Source: Aestuariibacter sp. GS-14 (GTDB lineage: Bacteria; Pseudomonadota; Gammaproteobacteria; Enterobacterales; Alteromonadaceae). Taken from it: a DNA stretch of 64,000 nt. A program made the translations under genes and the position numbers. This document shows, in pieces, positions 26,801-35,538 of the stretch (positions are counted from its first letter, which is position 1; every line of letters starts with the position of its first letter). The stretch lies in the NCBI RefSeq assembly GCF_006494365.1, contig NZ_VHIP01000002.1, forward strand, positions 372,001 through 436,000. The letters are read 5' to 3'. The notes beneath the pieces were generated by a model. It was not told the origin of the DNA and searched no databases. It saw only the letters and a list, made by a program, of their open reading frames with translations.

Positions 26801-27133
26801 TTAATTTTCTTTGGTTAAATCTTCGGCGTATTGTTTGTTTGAGCCGTCACAATTTACGTAGAAAAAGTTCCTTGCGACAGTGTTTTTGTCTTTACCACTA
26901 GCGCTGGCAAAACCGACCATGAGCCCTTCAGTGTAATAGACCATGTTGATAAATTCTTGATCTAGCTCTTCCAGCTTTTTCAATTTCTTATAAGCCGACT
27001 CAAAAAGATCGGCATCATTTTCCAACTCTAGAATACGAGCCACCATTGAGCACTTCGCAAAACCATTTAACTGCTCGTTGGCGGAAGCATTAAACGTGAC
27101 TACACCTAGCAAAACTGCGAGGATAATTTTCAT
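26801..27133 (-). CDS. Small secreted protein of unknown function
   Basis: A 110-residue protein with a clear signal peptide, MKIILAVLLGVVTFNASA, with cleavage after ASA. The mature part contains two cysteines (in KCSM and NCDG) that could form a disulfide, and a charged helix (LFESAYKKLKKLEELDQEF). No family is recognised. It lies directly upstream of the integrase (5-bp gap), an odd place for an exported protein, and its codon choice is more AT-rich than that of the integrase, so it may be separate cargo. A role in periplasmic interaction with phage or conjugation machinery is possible but unproven. Confidence 0.6.
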   Translation of the reverse strand: MKIILAVLLGVVTFNASANEQLNGFAKCSMVARILELENDADLFESAYKKLKKLEELDQEFINMVYYTEGLMVGFASASGKDKNTVARNFFYVNCDGSNKQYAEDLTKEN

Positions 27134-27195
27134 ATGACTGTCCCTTGAGATCCTAAATTATTGATTAAAAGTAACACATGACTAGAGAAGAAGGG

Positions 27196-27220
27196 AAGGG
27201 GTCCATAAAGGGGGTCCATA
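27196..27220 (+). repeat. Right arm-type integrase binding repeats (candidate)
   Basis: AAGGGGTCCATA (27196-27207) and AAGGGGGTCCATA (27208-27220) form a tandem pair with a 13-bp period, ending 61 bp before the right 20-bp repeat. The shared core GGGGTCCA matches the left-end pair. Confidence 0.6.
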
Positions 27221-27232
27221 TCGGTAGGCAAG

Positions 27233-27272
27233 AAAAAACCCTAAGTCACTGTTTTATAATGAATCTTAGGGT
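27233..27272 (-). terminator. Island-supplied terminator for ssrA
   Basis: On the minus strand this is an 8-bp stem, ACCCTAAG with CTTAGGGT (27265-27272 and 27238-27245), a 19-base loop and six Us. It starts 12 bases past the tmRNA 3' end and so replaces the terminator displaced to 22231-22256. Confidence 0.7.
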
Positions 27273-27281
27273 CTTTCTCGT

Positions 27282-27301
27282 ATTTGGTGGAGCTGGCGGG
27301 A
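27282..27301. repeat. attR, 20-bp repeat within ssrA 3' end
   Basis: This is the copy that belongs to the working tmRNA gene: its last 17 bases are the acceptor arm and CCA end. It matches attL exactly. Confidence 0.88.
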
Positions 27302-27642
27302 TTTGAACCCGCGTCCAGAAAATGTCTACCTTTGGTACTACATGCTTAGTTTGTCTTTTATTTAACTACTTTAGACCCCGACAAACAGGGTTCCTGGTAG
27401 CTGTCCTGATACTATTTCGCGGTTCAACCTCAGGAGAGTTTCCCTCGCTAGTTTACTTATATGACCTTCCGAATTCCTGGCTAGCAAACAGAGCTTAGGT
27501 GGAAGGGCCTATGCCGGGTATTAAGCGGCTAGTGCGTAAGTTTCGTCGTTTGCGACTATTTAAATGCGGCTTTTATAGAGGCAAACCGCTCCTCTGCATG
27601 CACCTCCAGCTTCCTAGATCCTGTCGAATCCTAATCAGCCCC
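27285..27642 (-). ncRNA. ssrA: Transfer-messenger RNA (tmRNA)
   Basis: A 358-nt tmRNA. The 5' end GGGGCUGAUU pairs with the 3' CAGCUCC followed by ACCA to form the acceptor stem, and the T-arm GGGUUCAAAUCCCGCC is intact. The tag frame begins with the resume codon GCA at 27553 and encodes ANDETYALAA before a UAA at 27521-27523, a standard ClpXP/ClpAP degron ending in ALAA. tmRNA with SmpB (29716-30192) frees stalled ribosomes. The 3' end serves as the attachment site of the adjacent island yet remains complete. Confidence 0.96.
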
Positions 27643-27658
27643 GGAGTTGATAGCGCGA

Positions 27659-27687
27659 ATGGTATCGCGAATAGGGGTTGTATACAA
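27659..27687 (-). promoter_or_regulatory. Candidate sigma-70 promoter of ssrA
   Basis: On the minus strand TTGTAT (27687-27682) is followed after 17 bp by TACCAT (27664-27659), 16 bp ahead of the mature tmRNA 5' end, which RNase P processes from a short leader. Confidence 0.5.
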
Positions 27688-27804
27688 CTGGCATTTCACC
27701 GTTTTGTGTCAGGTTTTCATCCAATTACTGGCTCTGTCACTGTTGGTTAACTGCTATTATTTGCTACATTACCCACAGTCTCTAAATATGGGCAAAGTAA
27801 CTAA

Positions 27805-28770
27805 ATGCAACCCTTAGATGTAAAAGTGGTAGAACAAGTTCTGTCGTGGCTCAAGTCGGGTAAGCCGGTTTGGTTTTGTACGGTATTGTCTACCTGGGGC
27901 TCATCGCCCAGAGAGCCCGGTAGTTTATTTGCTGCCTGCAATCCTGCTGAATGGGTGGGTTCGTTATCGGGCGGTTGTGTCGAGGATGATTTTTTGAATC
28001 AGCTTGGTTCTGCTGAATCACTGAAACCTGTTGCTATTCAGCGATATGGCGACGGGGAAAGCAAGGGCGCGATACGCTTACCTTGTGGTGGTATTTTAAC
28101 CGTTTGTGTGGAGTATATTCAGCCCTCGGAAACCTGGATTAGCCATTTTTCTGAATATCTTGACGCTATTCGTGGCCGTAAGTTGCTTAGCCGTAAACTT
28201 GATTTGCAATCGGGCAGTGTGTCGTTGAGTCCGGCATCGGTGTTGCAATCGCCAGTGGACTGGCAAGGGGGCGACACCCCTGTTTATGTGCGAATTGGCC
28301 CGGCTAAACGCCTGATCATCGCCGGTATTTCGCCCGTTGCGGAATATTGTGTTCAATTTGCCCTGGCATTGGGTTTTGAAGTGATTGTGTGTGAACACCG
28401 CCAGGAAGAACTAGCCAGAGTTTCGCTGTCAGGATGCCAGATTGTGACAGCTTTTCCGGCTGATTATATTCTGCAACCTGACGCGGTTCACGCGCAAACG
28501 GCCATTGTATCGCTAACTCACGATCCCAGAGTAGACGATACCACTATGTTGGATGCGGTAAATACCAGTGCGTTTTATATTGGGGTGATGGGGTCAAAAC
28601 GGACCTCGCGCAATCGTGCAGAGCGCTTGAAGCGAATTGGCCAGCTGGATGAATTCACACTGGCAAGAATTCACATGCCCATTGGATTGGATATAGGCAG
28701 TAAAACGCCAGCAGAAATAGCATTGGCGGTAATGGCAGATATTGTTGCCAAATATCGTGCGGTGCACTAG
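27805..28770 (+). CDS. XdhC/CoxI family protein
   Basis: A 321-residue member of the XdhC family, which in other bacteria inserts or sulfurates the molybdenum cofactor of xanthine dehydrogenase and relatives. The N-terminal half has the family cysteine motif GSLSGGCVEDDF. The C-terminal half carries a Rossmann fold with LIIAGISPVAEYCVQFALALGFEVIVCE and the terminal IGVMGSKRTSRNRAERL block. No molybdenum hydroxylase is encoded nearby, so its client must lie elsewhere. It starts 162 bp from the ssrA promoter side on the opposite strand and is followed by a hydrolase gene, 9 bp apart. Confidence 0.85.
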   Translation: MQPLDVKVVEQVLSWLKSGKPVWFCTVLSTWGSSPREPGSLFAACNPAEWVGSLSGGCVEDDFLNQLGSAESLKPVAIQRYGDGESKGAIRLPCGGILTVCVEYIQPSETWISHFSEYLDAIRGRKLLSRKLDLQSGSVSLSPASVLQSPVDWQGGDTPVYVRIGPAKRLIIAGISPVAEYCVQFALALGFEVIVCEHRQEELARVSLSGCQIVTAFPADYILQPDAVHAQTAIVSLTHDPRVDDTTMLDAVNTSAFYIGVMGSKRTSRNRAERLKRIGQLDEFTLARIHMPIGLDIGSKTPAEIALAVMADIVAKYRAVH

Positions 28771-28779
28771 GAATAATCA

Positions 28780-29646
28780 GTGAAAATGAACGTGACAAAG
28801 CAATGTTTTGGCTTCGCAATAGTGATGTGGTGTATGTCGTTTGCAGTATGTGCCCAGTCTGAATCTGTCATGCTTGACAATGGCGAATATCAAATACCTG
28901 CTGTTGTCTTGATGCCCGATACGGCAATCGCGTCACCCGCCGTTTTACTATTGCACGGCAGTGCATCACACAAAAACGAAGTAGGGGACCTGTACCTGCG
29001 GTTAGCAGAGCTGCTGGCTAATAAGGGCATTGCGTCGATTAGAATTGATTTTGCTGGTACGGGTGATAGCCCGGTTGACTACACACATTACACCCTTAAA
29101 AGCGCGGTTCGCGATGCTACCGTTGCACTTGCGTATCTGAAGCAGCAAGCCGGGGTGGATGCAAAGCGAATTGGCGTAGTCGGCTTTAGTCAGGGCGGCT
29201 TAATTGCACAACTTCTGCTTGCACAACAGCCCGATATTAAAAGTTTTGTGGCATGGTCGTCCGTAGCCTCCGACGGCATTGGGCCGTTTGCTGAGATGTT
29301 TGAAACACTGTACATGACGGCAAAAAAGCAGGGCAACGTATTACAGCACTATGGCTGGCGTTCACCGCTATTGATCAGTCTGGATTGGTTTGAGCAGGTT
29401 AAAGTGAATACTTCACTTACCGACATGCAACGTTATAAAGGGTCGTTGCTGGCGATTGCCGGTACTAACGACACCGTCGTTCCGCCGGTGGCAGCGTCAA
29501 GACTTATCAATGCAGCGGGGAGTGATGTTGCCAGAGCCGTTATTATTAAAGGCGCAGATCACATATTTAATGTGTTGGATAATAATGCTAATCAGGATGA
29601 GCAATTGTTAGACATTACTACGGAATGGTTTGAAGAGGCGTTGTAA
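28780..29646 (+). CDS. Exported alpha/beta hydrolase
   Basis: A 288-residue alpha/beta hydrolase with a signal peptide (FGFAIVMWCMSFAVCAQS) ending about residue 25, so it acts in the periplasm. The oxyanion segment LLLHGSASHKNE, the nucleophile motif GFSQGG, a likely acid in GTNDTVVPP and the histidine in GADHIF complete the triad. It resembles dienelactone hydrolase/BAAT-type esterases; the substrate is unknown. The GTG at 28780 is taken as start with an AGGAA site six bases upstream. It lies 9 bp after the XdhC-family gene and is probably cotranscribed. Confidence 0.8.
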   Translation: MKMNVTKQCFGFAIVMWCMSFAVCAQSESVMLDNGEYQIPAVVLMPDTAIASPAVLLLHGSASHKNEVGDLYLRLAELLANKGIASIRIDFAGTGDSPVDYTHYTLKSAVRDATVALAYLKQQAGVDAKRIGVVGFSQGGLIAQLLLAQQPDIKSFVAWSSVASDGIGPFAEMFETLYMTAKKQGNVLQHYGWRSPLLISLDWFEQVKVNTSLTDMQRYKGSLLAIAGTNDTVVPPVAASRLINAAGSDVARAVIIKGADHIFNVLDNNANQDEQLLDITTEWFEEAL

Positions 29647-29715
29647 AACGCCTCTGAACACGAATACTTGAATTGCAGTAGATATTGATGAAACGCAAGC
29701 AGGCAAGGGCAGGAG

Positions 29716-30192
29716 CTAGGCTTTGTGCTTCATTACCCGTTCTTTCTGGCGATCCCAGTCGCGGTCTTTAATGGTGTCGCGCTTATCGTGAGTTTGCTTA
29801 CCTTTGGCTAAGTAAATCTCTAGCTTAACCCAACATTTCTTCCAATACATTGCCGTAGCCACAATCGAGTAGCCCTGACGGTCGCGCGCTCCCATTAACC
29901 TGTCGAGTTCGCGCTTATTTAGCAAGAGTTTGCGAGCGCGTTCCGGTTCACAAATAACGTGGGTGGAGGCTTGGTTCAAAGGCGTGATCCGGCTTCCTAC
30001 TAAATAGGCTTCACCGTTTTGGATAATCACATAGGTGTCTTTGATGTTGACTCTGCCATCGCGAATACTCTTGAGCTCCCATCCCTGTAGCGAAATGCCA
30101 GCTTCAAATTTGTCTTCGAGGAAATAGTCGTGACGCGCCTTTTTATTAAGGGCGATAGTACCTGTGGATTGTTTGGATGCATTCTTTTTCAT
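29716..30192 (-). CDS. smpB: SsrA-binding protein SmpB
   Basis: A 158-residue protein required for tmRNA function; it mimics the missing anticodon arm and places tmRNA in the ribosome. It contains [29 protein letters not shown], the VGSRITPL loop and the C-terminal tail [24 protein letters not shown], all characteristic. The start at 30192 gives the normal family length; an upstream ATG would add 35 unrelated residues. It is divergent from ratA-rnfH, the usual arrangement. Confidence 0.96.
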   Translation of the reverse strand: MKKNASKQSTGTIALNKKARHDYFLEDKFEAGISLQGWELKSIRDGRVNIKDTYVIIQNGEAYLVGSRITPLNQASTHVICEPERARKLLLNKRELDRLMGARDRQGYSIVATAMYWKKCWVKLEIYLAKGKQTHDKRDTIKDRDWDRQKERVMKHKA

Positions 30193-30367
30193 GCGCGCTA
30201 TTATACTGATTGTGTTGCGCTTGTCTCGTATTTCGTGAGTGCGTAAATAAATATTTGTATGAGATAACCCTTCCTTTTCTGCCGCATTTCCCCTCACTTA
30301 TGGAATGTGCGCAACGGTGATTTTTTGTGGTAGACTCCGCCAACCGTGTTACCTAAATAAAAGAGCT

Positions 30368-30799
30368 ATGCCAACAATTCAGCGAAGCGCATTGGTAGCT
30401 TACAGCGCGCAGGCCATGTTTGATCTGGTTAATGATGTGAATGCTTATTCGCAGTTTTTACCGGGTTGTTCAGACAGTAAAATAATCAGTCAGCAGGGCA
30501 ATGCCATGCAAGCCTCCTTATTAATCGCCAAAGCCGGTATTAAACAGTGGTTTACAACAGAAAATCATCTGGATCCCGCTAAGAGTATACAAATGACGCT
30601 GGTAGACGGACCCTTTAAAAAGCTGCAAGGTGGCTGGACGTTTTCTGAATTGTCAGACTCTGCATGTAAAATAGAGCTTAATCTGCAGTTTGAGTTTAAA
30701 AACCGGATGGTTGAACTGGCATTTGGTAAGATTTTCAACAGTCTGGCAGAAAGCATGGTTAAAGCGTTCACCCAACGGGCAAAGGTAGTTTACGCATAA
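30368..30799 (+). CDS. ratA: RatA/Coq10-like START-domain protein
   Basis: A 143-residue single START-like domain beginning MPTIQRSALVAYSAQAMFDLVNDVNAYSQFLPGC, which is diagnostic of the RatA (YfjG)/Coq10 family. RatA was described as a toxin blocking ribosome subunit joining, while homologues bind ubiquinone, and the latter may be the primary role. The start at the ATG at 30368 gives the family length. The stop overlaps the rnfH start by one base (TAATG), so the two are coupled. Confidence 0.93.
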   Translation: MPTIQRSALVAYSAQAMFDLVNDVNAYSQFLPGCSDSKIISQQGNAMQASLLIAKAGIKQWFTTENHLDPAKSIQMTLVDGPFKKLQGGWTFSELSDSACKIELNLQFEFKNRMVELAFGKIFNSLAESMVKAFTQRAKVVYA

Positions 30800-31149
30800 T
30801 GGATGATCTGATTAACGTTGAAGTAGCCTATGCTACGCCAGCAAAACAATCACTTATTGAATTAACCGTACCCGCAGGTTCAACGGTTGAACAGGTGATT
30901 CGGGCTTCGGGTGTACTGGATATTCACCCGGAGATCGAATTAGCTACCGCCAGTGTGGGTGTGTGGAATCGGGTAGTAAAACCATCGGTAGAAGTGAAAA
31001 ACGGTGACAGGGTGGAAGTGTACCGCCCGCTGATTGCCGACCCCAAAGAAGTGCGTAAACGTCGGGCTGAAAAGGCCATTCAGGAAGGACGGGCCGATAA
31101 GGTAACCGGTGGCCGCCCAAATCCACTTAAAGCCAACGCGAAAGATTAG
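30799..31149 (+). CDS. rnfH: RnfH family (UPF0125, RatB) protein
   Basis: A 116-residue protein with a ubiquitin-like beta-grasp pattern: INVEVAYATPAKQSLIELTVPAGSTVEQVIRASG, then GVWNRVVKPSVEVKNGDRVEVYRPLIADPKEVRKRRAEKA, which is the RnfH signature. The basic tail is typical. It forms a conserved two-gene operon with ratA; the molecular role is not known. It converges on the marR gene with a 4-bp overlap. Confidence 0.92.
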   Translation: MDDLINVEVAYATPAKQSLIELTVPAGSTVEQVIRASGVLDIHPEIELATASVGVWNRVVKPSVEVKNGDRVEVYRPLIADPKEVRKRRAEKAIQEGRADKVTGGRPNPLKANAKD

Positions 31150-31625
31150 TCGTGACGATCGGTAAGTGTACCTACCGCTAAAACCGGGGAGGCGTCGATT
31201 TGTTCAGCGTCCATCATGGCCGCTATGCGTTGCATGGTGGCAATCATCTGACTTTGTTCCCATTCAGCCAACTGACTAAAACGTTCTACAAAATGATCCT
31301 GAAGGGGACGAGGTGCGCTTTCCACCGCCTGCTGGCCTTTTTCGCTTAAATACACGCCCACTTTGCGCTTGTCTTCGGTACTGCGAATGCGATTTGCCAG
31401 TTCCCTCGCTTCCAGTCGGTCGAGTATGTTAGTAATGGTTGCCGGGCTTAAATTGATGTTGTCGGCAATTTCTTTCACCATGATCCCTGGCTGGCGTTGT
31501 ATATTCTGCAGTACCATTAACTGTGGGCCAGTAATGCCTACGTCCTTGCTGAGCTGTTTACTGCGTAAATCTACCGCCCGAATTACCCTGCGAAGGGCAA
31601 TCAATAATTCTTCTTCTTTTCTCAT
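31146..31625 (-). CDS. MarR family transcriptional regulator
   Basis: A 159-residue winged-helix repressor. The DNA-binding part reads ITGPQLMVLQNIQRQPGIMVKEIADNINLSPATITNILDRLEARELANRIRSTEDKRKVGVYLSEKG, the classic MarR layout with the D-x-R wing. The start at 31625 (MRKEEELL) gives normal MarR length; the longer frame upstream encodes a hydrophobic stretch foreign to the family. Its targets are not evident, as no transporter or enzyme lies divergent to it. Confidence 0.9.
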   Translation of the reverse strand: MRKEEELLIALRRVIRAVDLRSKQLSKDVGITGPQLMVLQNIQRQPGIMVKEIADNINLSPATITNILDRLEARELANRIRSTEDKRKVGVYLSEKGQQAVESAPRPLQDHFVERFSQLAEWEQSQMIATMQRIAAMMDAEQIDASPVLAVGTLTDRHD

Positions 31626-31953
31626 CTCATGGCCTGTAGCGACGTCGTTTGCTGAAAAACACAATAGAATTGTTTGTATTGTAACGACTACTAAGTATAT
31701 CAAACCTTTTATAATTCTATAATTCTGCAACCAATACTTTATGTGTGACGGTGTAAAAAATACTGATAAATCGTGTTTTTTCACTAAGGCAGTTGTCTTT
31801 TTAGCTGACTTTGAACGAGATATACGGGAATTTATGACAAACCAAATTACGGGGGAACGGCTAAAAAAAGCAATAATTCAACATATTCGACTGTTGGCAG
31901 GAGCGAATATGCTGAATCCGTTAATACCAAACTACAGAAGTGTTTCTCCCCGC
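31626..31953. other. 328-bp gap upstream of marR and behind ppsR
   Basis: AT-rich sequence that must contain the marR promoter. A direct repeat of ATAATTCT occurs around 31710-31725. No gene, terminator or structured RNA is recognised. Confidence 0.4.
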
Positions 31954-32766
31954 TTAATACTTACGGCGCTGCAAGCCTGTTTCGGCCAGGATCTTGGCGG
32001 AAATCTCTTCTATTGAGTACTTTGTGCTGTTAAGAAACGGGATTTTTTCTTTGCGATAGAGATTTTCTACCTCACGGAGCTCCATCCTGCATTGCTGCAA
32101 CGATGCATAACGGCTGTTGGCGCGGCGCTCAGAGCGAATTTGATGCAGGCGTTCCGCTTCTATGGTGAGGCCAAACAGCTTGTGCTTAAAGCGCTTTAAT
32201 ACATTGGGTAGTTTTAGCATGTCGCCCATATCGTCTTCGGTGAATGGGTAGTTGGCAGCCTTAATACCATACTGAAGTGCTAAATACAGGCTGGTAGGGG
32301 TTTTACCTGAACGCGATACGCCCACTAAAATGATGTCTGCCTCGTGATAGTCCTTTAGGTTGGAGCCATCGTCATTCGCAAGTGCGTAGTTCACTGCTTC
32401 TATACGTATATCGTAGGTTTTTTCGTGGATACTGTGGGTGCGATGTTTCTCTGGTTTTGATGGCACACCAATCACTTTTTCCAATGGCGCAACGAATTGG
32501 TCCAGAAAATTGTAGTTAATCCCGACGGATCGGGAGATTATGCGGCGAATATCTGTGTTTACTACTGTGTAAAAAACGAGCGGCCGTACACCGCTATCTT
32601 GAAAACTTTCAGATATTTTTTCGATTACGCCATAAGCTTGTTCTTCAGTTTCAACAAATGGAATTGTTTTATGATTGAATTCTGTCGGGAAAAGTGACAG
32701 TAAAGCGTGGCCAAACACCTCTGCCGTGATGGCAGTGCCATCTGAAATATAAAATGCGGTGCGCAC
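31954..32766 (-). CDS. ppsR: PEP synthase regulatory kinase/pyrophosphorylase
   Basis: A 270-residue DUF299 enzyme that switches PEP synthase off by ADP-dependent phosphorylation and on by phosphate-dependent dephosphorylation. The P-loop-like GVSRSGKTPTSLYLA lies near residue 149 and the N terminus FYISDGTAITAEVFGHALL is typical. GTG is the start, with GGAG six bases upstream. It is divergent from ppsA, its target, with a 191-bp intergenic region; in its partner the phosphorylatable threonine in GGRTCH is conserved. Confidence 0.95.
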   Translation of the reverse strand: MRTAFYISDGTAITAEVFGHALLSLFPTEFNHKTIPFVETEEQAYGVIEKISESFQDSGVRPLVFYTVVNTDIRRIISRSVGINYNFLDQFVAPLEKVIGVPSKPEKHRTHSIHEKTYDIRIEAVNYALANDDGSNLKDYHEADIILVGVSRSGKTPTSLYLALQYGIKAANYPFTEDDMGDMLKLPNVLKRFKHKLFGLTIEAERLHQIRSERRANSRYASLQQCRMELREVENLYRKEKIPFLNSTKYSIEEISAKILAETGLQRRKY

Positions 32767-32784
32767 AACAACTCCTTAACTTTG

Positions 32785-32801
32785 TCGTAAATTTATTACG
32801 A
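32785..32801. repeat. Short palindrome in the ppsR-ppsA promoter region
   Basis: TCGTAA and TTACGA are inverted with a 5-bp AT spacer, 19 bp before the ppsR start. The size and place fit an operator half-site pair, but no known regulator consensus is recognised. Confidence 0.3.
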
Positions 32802-32957
32802 AATGAAATAAAATTTTACTTTCTTATAATCGGCATTTTAGAATTTCCGTATGGAAAATCTAGTCTGCACACCACATCAGGCCTGATTTCCTCTTACCCT
32901 ACAAGCGCATTTTAAAACCGCGCGTACAGAAATAGTTACAAGCTGGAGGCTGTAAAA

Positions 32958-35339
32958 GTGCAAGAATACGTACTTTGGTATCAAGAGTTGGGCATGCACG
33001 ATGTAAATCGTGTTGGCGGTAAAAATGCTTCGCTCGGTGAGATGATTTCAAACCTTGCCAACGCGGGTGTACAAGTGCCAGGTGGCTTTGCAACAACAGC
33101 CTATGCATTTAATGAATTTCTAGAGCAAAGTGGTCTGGAAGCGAAAATTCATGAAGTACTCGATGCACTGGATGTCGATGACGTATCAGCGTTAGCTGAA
33201 GCGGGCAAAAACATCCGTCAGTGGATCATCGATACGCCGTTCCAGCCTAAGCTGGAAGAGGAAATAAAGTCTGCGTTCTCGGCATTACAGGGTAATGCAG
33301 GTAACGAGGCCTCTTTTGCAGTGCGTTCATCTGCTACCGCAGAAGATATGCCAGATGCCTCGTTTGCAGGTCAGCAGGAAACCTTCCTGAACGTAAAAGG
33401 TTACGACGCCGTCATTGTTGCCGTTAAACACGTGTTTGCTTCGCTGTTTAACGATCGCGCTATTTCCTACCGTGTTCACCAGGGTTACGACCATAAAGGG
33501 GTTGCTTTGTCAGCCGGTGTTCAACGCATGGTGCGCAGTGACATTGCTTCATCGGGCGTTATGTTTACTATCGACACAGAATCAGGCTTTGAAGATGTGG
33601 TGTTTATTACCAGTTCGTACGGCCTCGGCGAAATGGTTGTGCAGGGGGCGGTTAACCCTGACGAATTCTATGTGCACAAACCTACCCTTAATAACGGTAA
33701 ACCGGCCATTGTTCGCCGTAACCTGGGTAGCAAATTAACCAAAATGATTTACTCTGCCGATCAAAGTCATGGCAAGCAGGTAACCATTGTTGATATTGAG
33801 CCTGCCCAAAGCAAAACCTTCTCGTTAAACGATGACGAAGTAATGGCGTTGGCAAAACAGGCACAAATTATTGAGCAGCACTACAAACGTCCTATGGACA
33901 TTGAGTGGGCTAAAGATGGTACAGATGGCCAGTTATACATTGTTCAGGCTCGACCTGAAACCGTTCGCAGCCGTGAAGATGCACAAACTATTGAGCGTTT
34001 CCACCTGAAAGGCAGCGCAGGTATCGTGTGTGAAGGACGTGCGATTGGCCACAAAATTGGTGCAGGCGAAGCCAAAGTACTGGCATCTATTGAAGAAATG
34101 GACAAAATCCAGCCCGGCGATGTGCTGGTTACCGACATGACCGACCCGGACTGGGAACCGATCATGAAGAAAGCGTCTGCCATTGTAACTAACCGTGGTG
34201 GCCGTACCTGTCACGCGGCTATTATCGCTCGCGAACTGGGTATTCCTGCGGTAGTAGGCTGCGGCAACGCGACTGACTCTATCGAAACAGGCGACAAGAT
34301 CACCGTATCCTGTGCAGAAGGTGATACCGGTTATATCTATAACCAGCAGCTTGAGTTTGATGTCACTACGTCACGGATTGACTCGATGCCAGATTTGCCA
34401 CTTAAAGTAATGATGAACGTAGGTAACCCGGATCGCGCATTTGATTTTGCCCGTCTGCCGCACAAAGGGGTGGGGCTGGCACGTCTGGAGTTTATTATTA
34501 ACCGCATGATTGGTGTGCACCCCAAAGCATTGTTGAACTTTGATGCACAGCCAGACGATCTGAAAGCCGAAATCCGCGACATGATTGCGGGATATGAATC
34601 GCCAAGAGAGTACTACATAACTAAACTGGTAGAAGGTATTTCAACGATTGGTGCGGCTTTCTCCCCAGAGAAAGTCATTGTTCGTATGTCAGACTTTAAG
34701 TCGAACGAGTACTTCAATCTGGTGGGTGGTTACCAGTATGAACCGGATGAAGAAAACCCAATGCTGGGTTTCCGTGGCGCAAGCCGCTATATCTCTGAGG
34801 ATTTCCGCGAGTGTTTCGCTCTTGAATGTGAAGCCATAAAACGCGTTCGTAACCAAATGGGTCTCACTAATGTTGAGATTATGATCCCATTTGTTCGCAC
34901 ACTGGAAGAAGGTCAGAAGGTAATCGAATTACTGGCTGAACAGGGATTAGTTAAAGGTGAAAATGGTTTACGCGTTATCATGATGTGTGAATTACCCTCT
35001 AATGCACTACTGGCCGATAAGTTCCTGGATATCTTCGATGGTTTCTCCATTGGCTCAAACGACCTGACTCAGTTAACTCTGGGTCTGGATCGCGATTCCG
35101 GGTTGATTGCGCACTTGTTTGACGAGCGCAACGAAGCCGTGAAAGCCTTGTTGTCTATGGCTATCCGGGCTGCTAAAAAACGTGGTAAATACGTTGGGAT
35201 CTGCGGTCAGGGACCCTCTGATCACGAAGATTTTGCAGCCTGGTTGGTAGATGAGGGCATCGACTCTGTATCGCTTAACCCCGACACTGTGGTTGAAACC
35301 TGGTTATATCTGGCCAAACAGCACGGCAATAAAGCCTGA
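32958..35339 (+). CDS. ppsA: Phosphoenolpyruvate synthase
   Basis: A 793-residue enzyme converting pyruvate and ATP to PEP, AMP and phosphate during gluconeogenesis. The N-terminal ATP-binding domain contains [10 protein letters not shown] and [22 protein letters not shown]. The swivelling domain carries the phospho-histidine His419 in [21 protein letters not shown], and the C-terminal PEP/pyruvate barrel ends with [18 protein letters not shown] and the active-site CGQGPSD. The GTG start has a strong GGAGG upstream. It ends at a clear terminator and is regulated by the divergently encoded PpsR. Confidence 0.97.
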   Translation: MQEYVLWYQELGMHDVNRVGGKNASLGEMISNLANAGVQVPGGFATTAYAFNEFLEQSGLEAKIHEVLDALDVDDVSALAEAGKNIRQWIIDTPFQPKLEEEIKSAFSALQGNAGNEASFAVRSSATAEDMPDASFAGQQETFLNVKGYDAVIVAVKHVFASLFNDRAISYRVHQGYDHKGVALSAGVQRMVRSDIASSGVMFTIDTESGFEDVVFITSSYGLGEMVVQGAVNPDEFYVHKPTLNNGKPAIVRRNLGSKLTKMIYSADQSHGKQVTIVDIEPAQSKTFSLNDDEVMALAKQAQIIEQHYKRPMDIEWAKDGTDGQLYIVQARPETVRSREDAQTIERFHLKGSAGIVCEGRAIGHKIGAGEAKVLASIEEMDKIQPGDVLVTDMTDPDWEPIMKKASAIVTNRGGRTCHAAIIARELGIPAVVGCGNATDSIETGDKITVSCAEGDTGYIYNQQLEFDVTTSRIDSMPDLPLKVMMNVGNPDRAFDFARLPHKGVGLARLEFIINRMIGVHPKALLNFDAQPDDLKAEIRDMIAGYESPREYYITKLVEGISTIGAAFSPEKVIVRMSDFKSNEYFNLVGGYQYEPDEENPMLGFRGASRYISEDFRECFALECEAIKRVRNQMGLTNVEIMIPFVRTLEEGQKVIELLAEQGLVKGENGLRVIMMCELPSNALLADKFLDIFDGFSIGSNDLTQLTLGLDRDSGLIAHLFDERNEAVKALLSMAIRAAKKRGKYVGICGQGPSDHEDFAAWLVDEGIDSVSLNPDTVVETWLYLAKQHGNKA

Positions 35340-35388
35340 TTTAAATCTGACGTTTTTTGCCAATAAGCATTGGCAGATAAATTGTAAA

Positions 35389-35418
35389 AGCCTACTCTGA
35401 TAGAGTGGGCTTTTTTGT
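35389..35418 (+). terminator. ppsA terminator
   Basis: A 9-bp stem with one G-T pair (35389-35397 with 35403-35411), a 5-base loop and six Ts, 50 bp after the ppsA stop. Confidence 0.85.
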
Positions 35419-35538
35419 TTCTGGTGGCAGAGAAACTGTTTTCTGGCCGAATTGCAGGAGTAAGAGTACGCTTAAATCTGTTAATCGTACTTTTTTGTTC
35501 AAATACCAATATCAGTAATCGAATGTATGGAGACCAGG

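Larger units (their letters stand above)
22261..27301. mobile_element. 5.0-kb integrative element in the 3' end of ssrA
   Basis: The element is delimited by a 20-bp direct repeat (22261-22280 and 27282-27301) that equals the 3' end of the tmRNA gene plus 3 downstream bases. It encodes a tyrosine recombinase next to the ssrA-proximal end, the usual integrase position for tRNA/tmRNA-targeting elements. Also present are a serine recombinase, a ParB-like protein, a DUF2971 protein and two small proteins. There is no replication, capsid or conjugation gene, so it is a minimal integrative or satellite-like element. Genes at 23184-24815 and 25413-26795 use AGG, CGA, CCC and CTC codons far more than the neighbouring chromosome does. 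Confidence 0.88.

Noticed and set aside
22378-27133. CRISPR, retron or toxin-antitoxin system inside the island
   Set aside because: No spaced repeats, reverse transcriptase or recognisable toxin/antitoxin pair was seen; the only repeats fit att-arm or operator sites.
31741-32016. 91-codon plus-strand frame between marR and ppsR
   Set aside because: It overlaps the ppsR 3' end antisense, has no ribosome-binding site and looks compositionally random.
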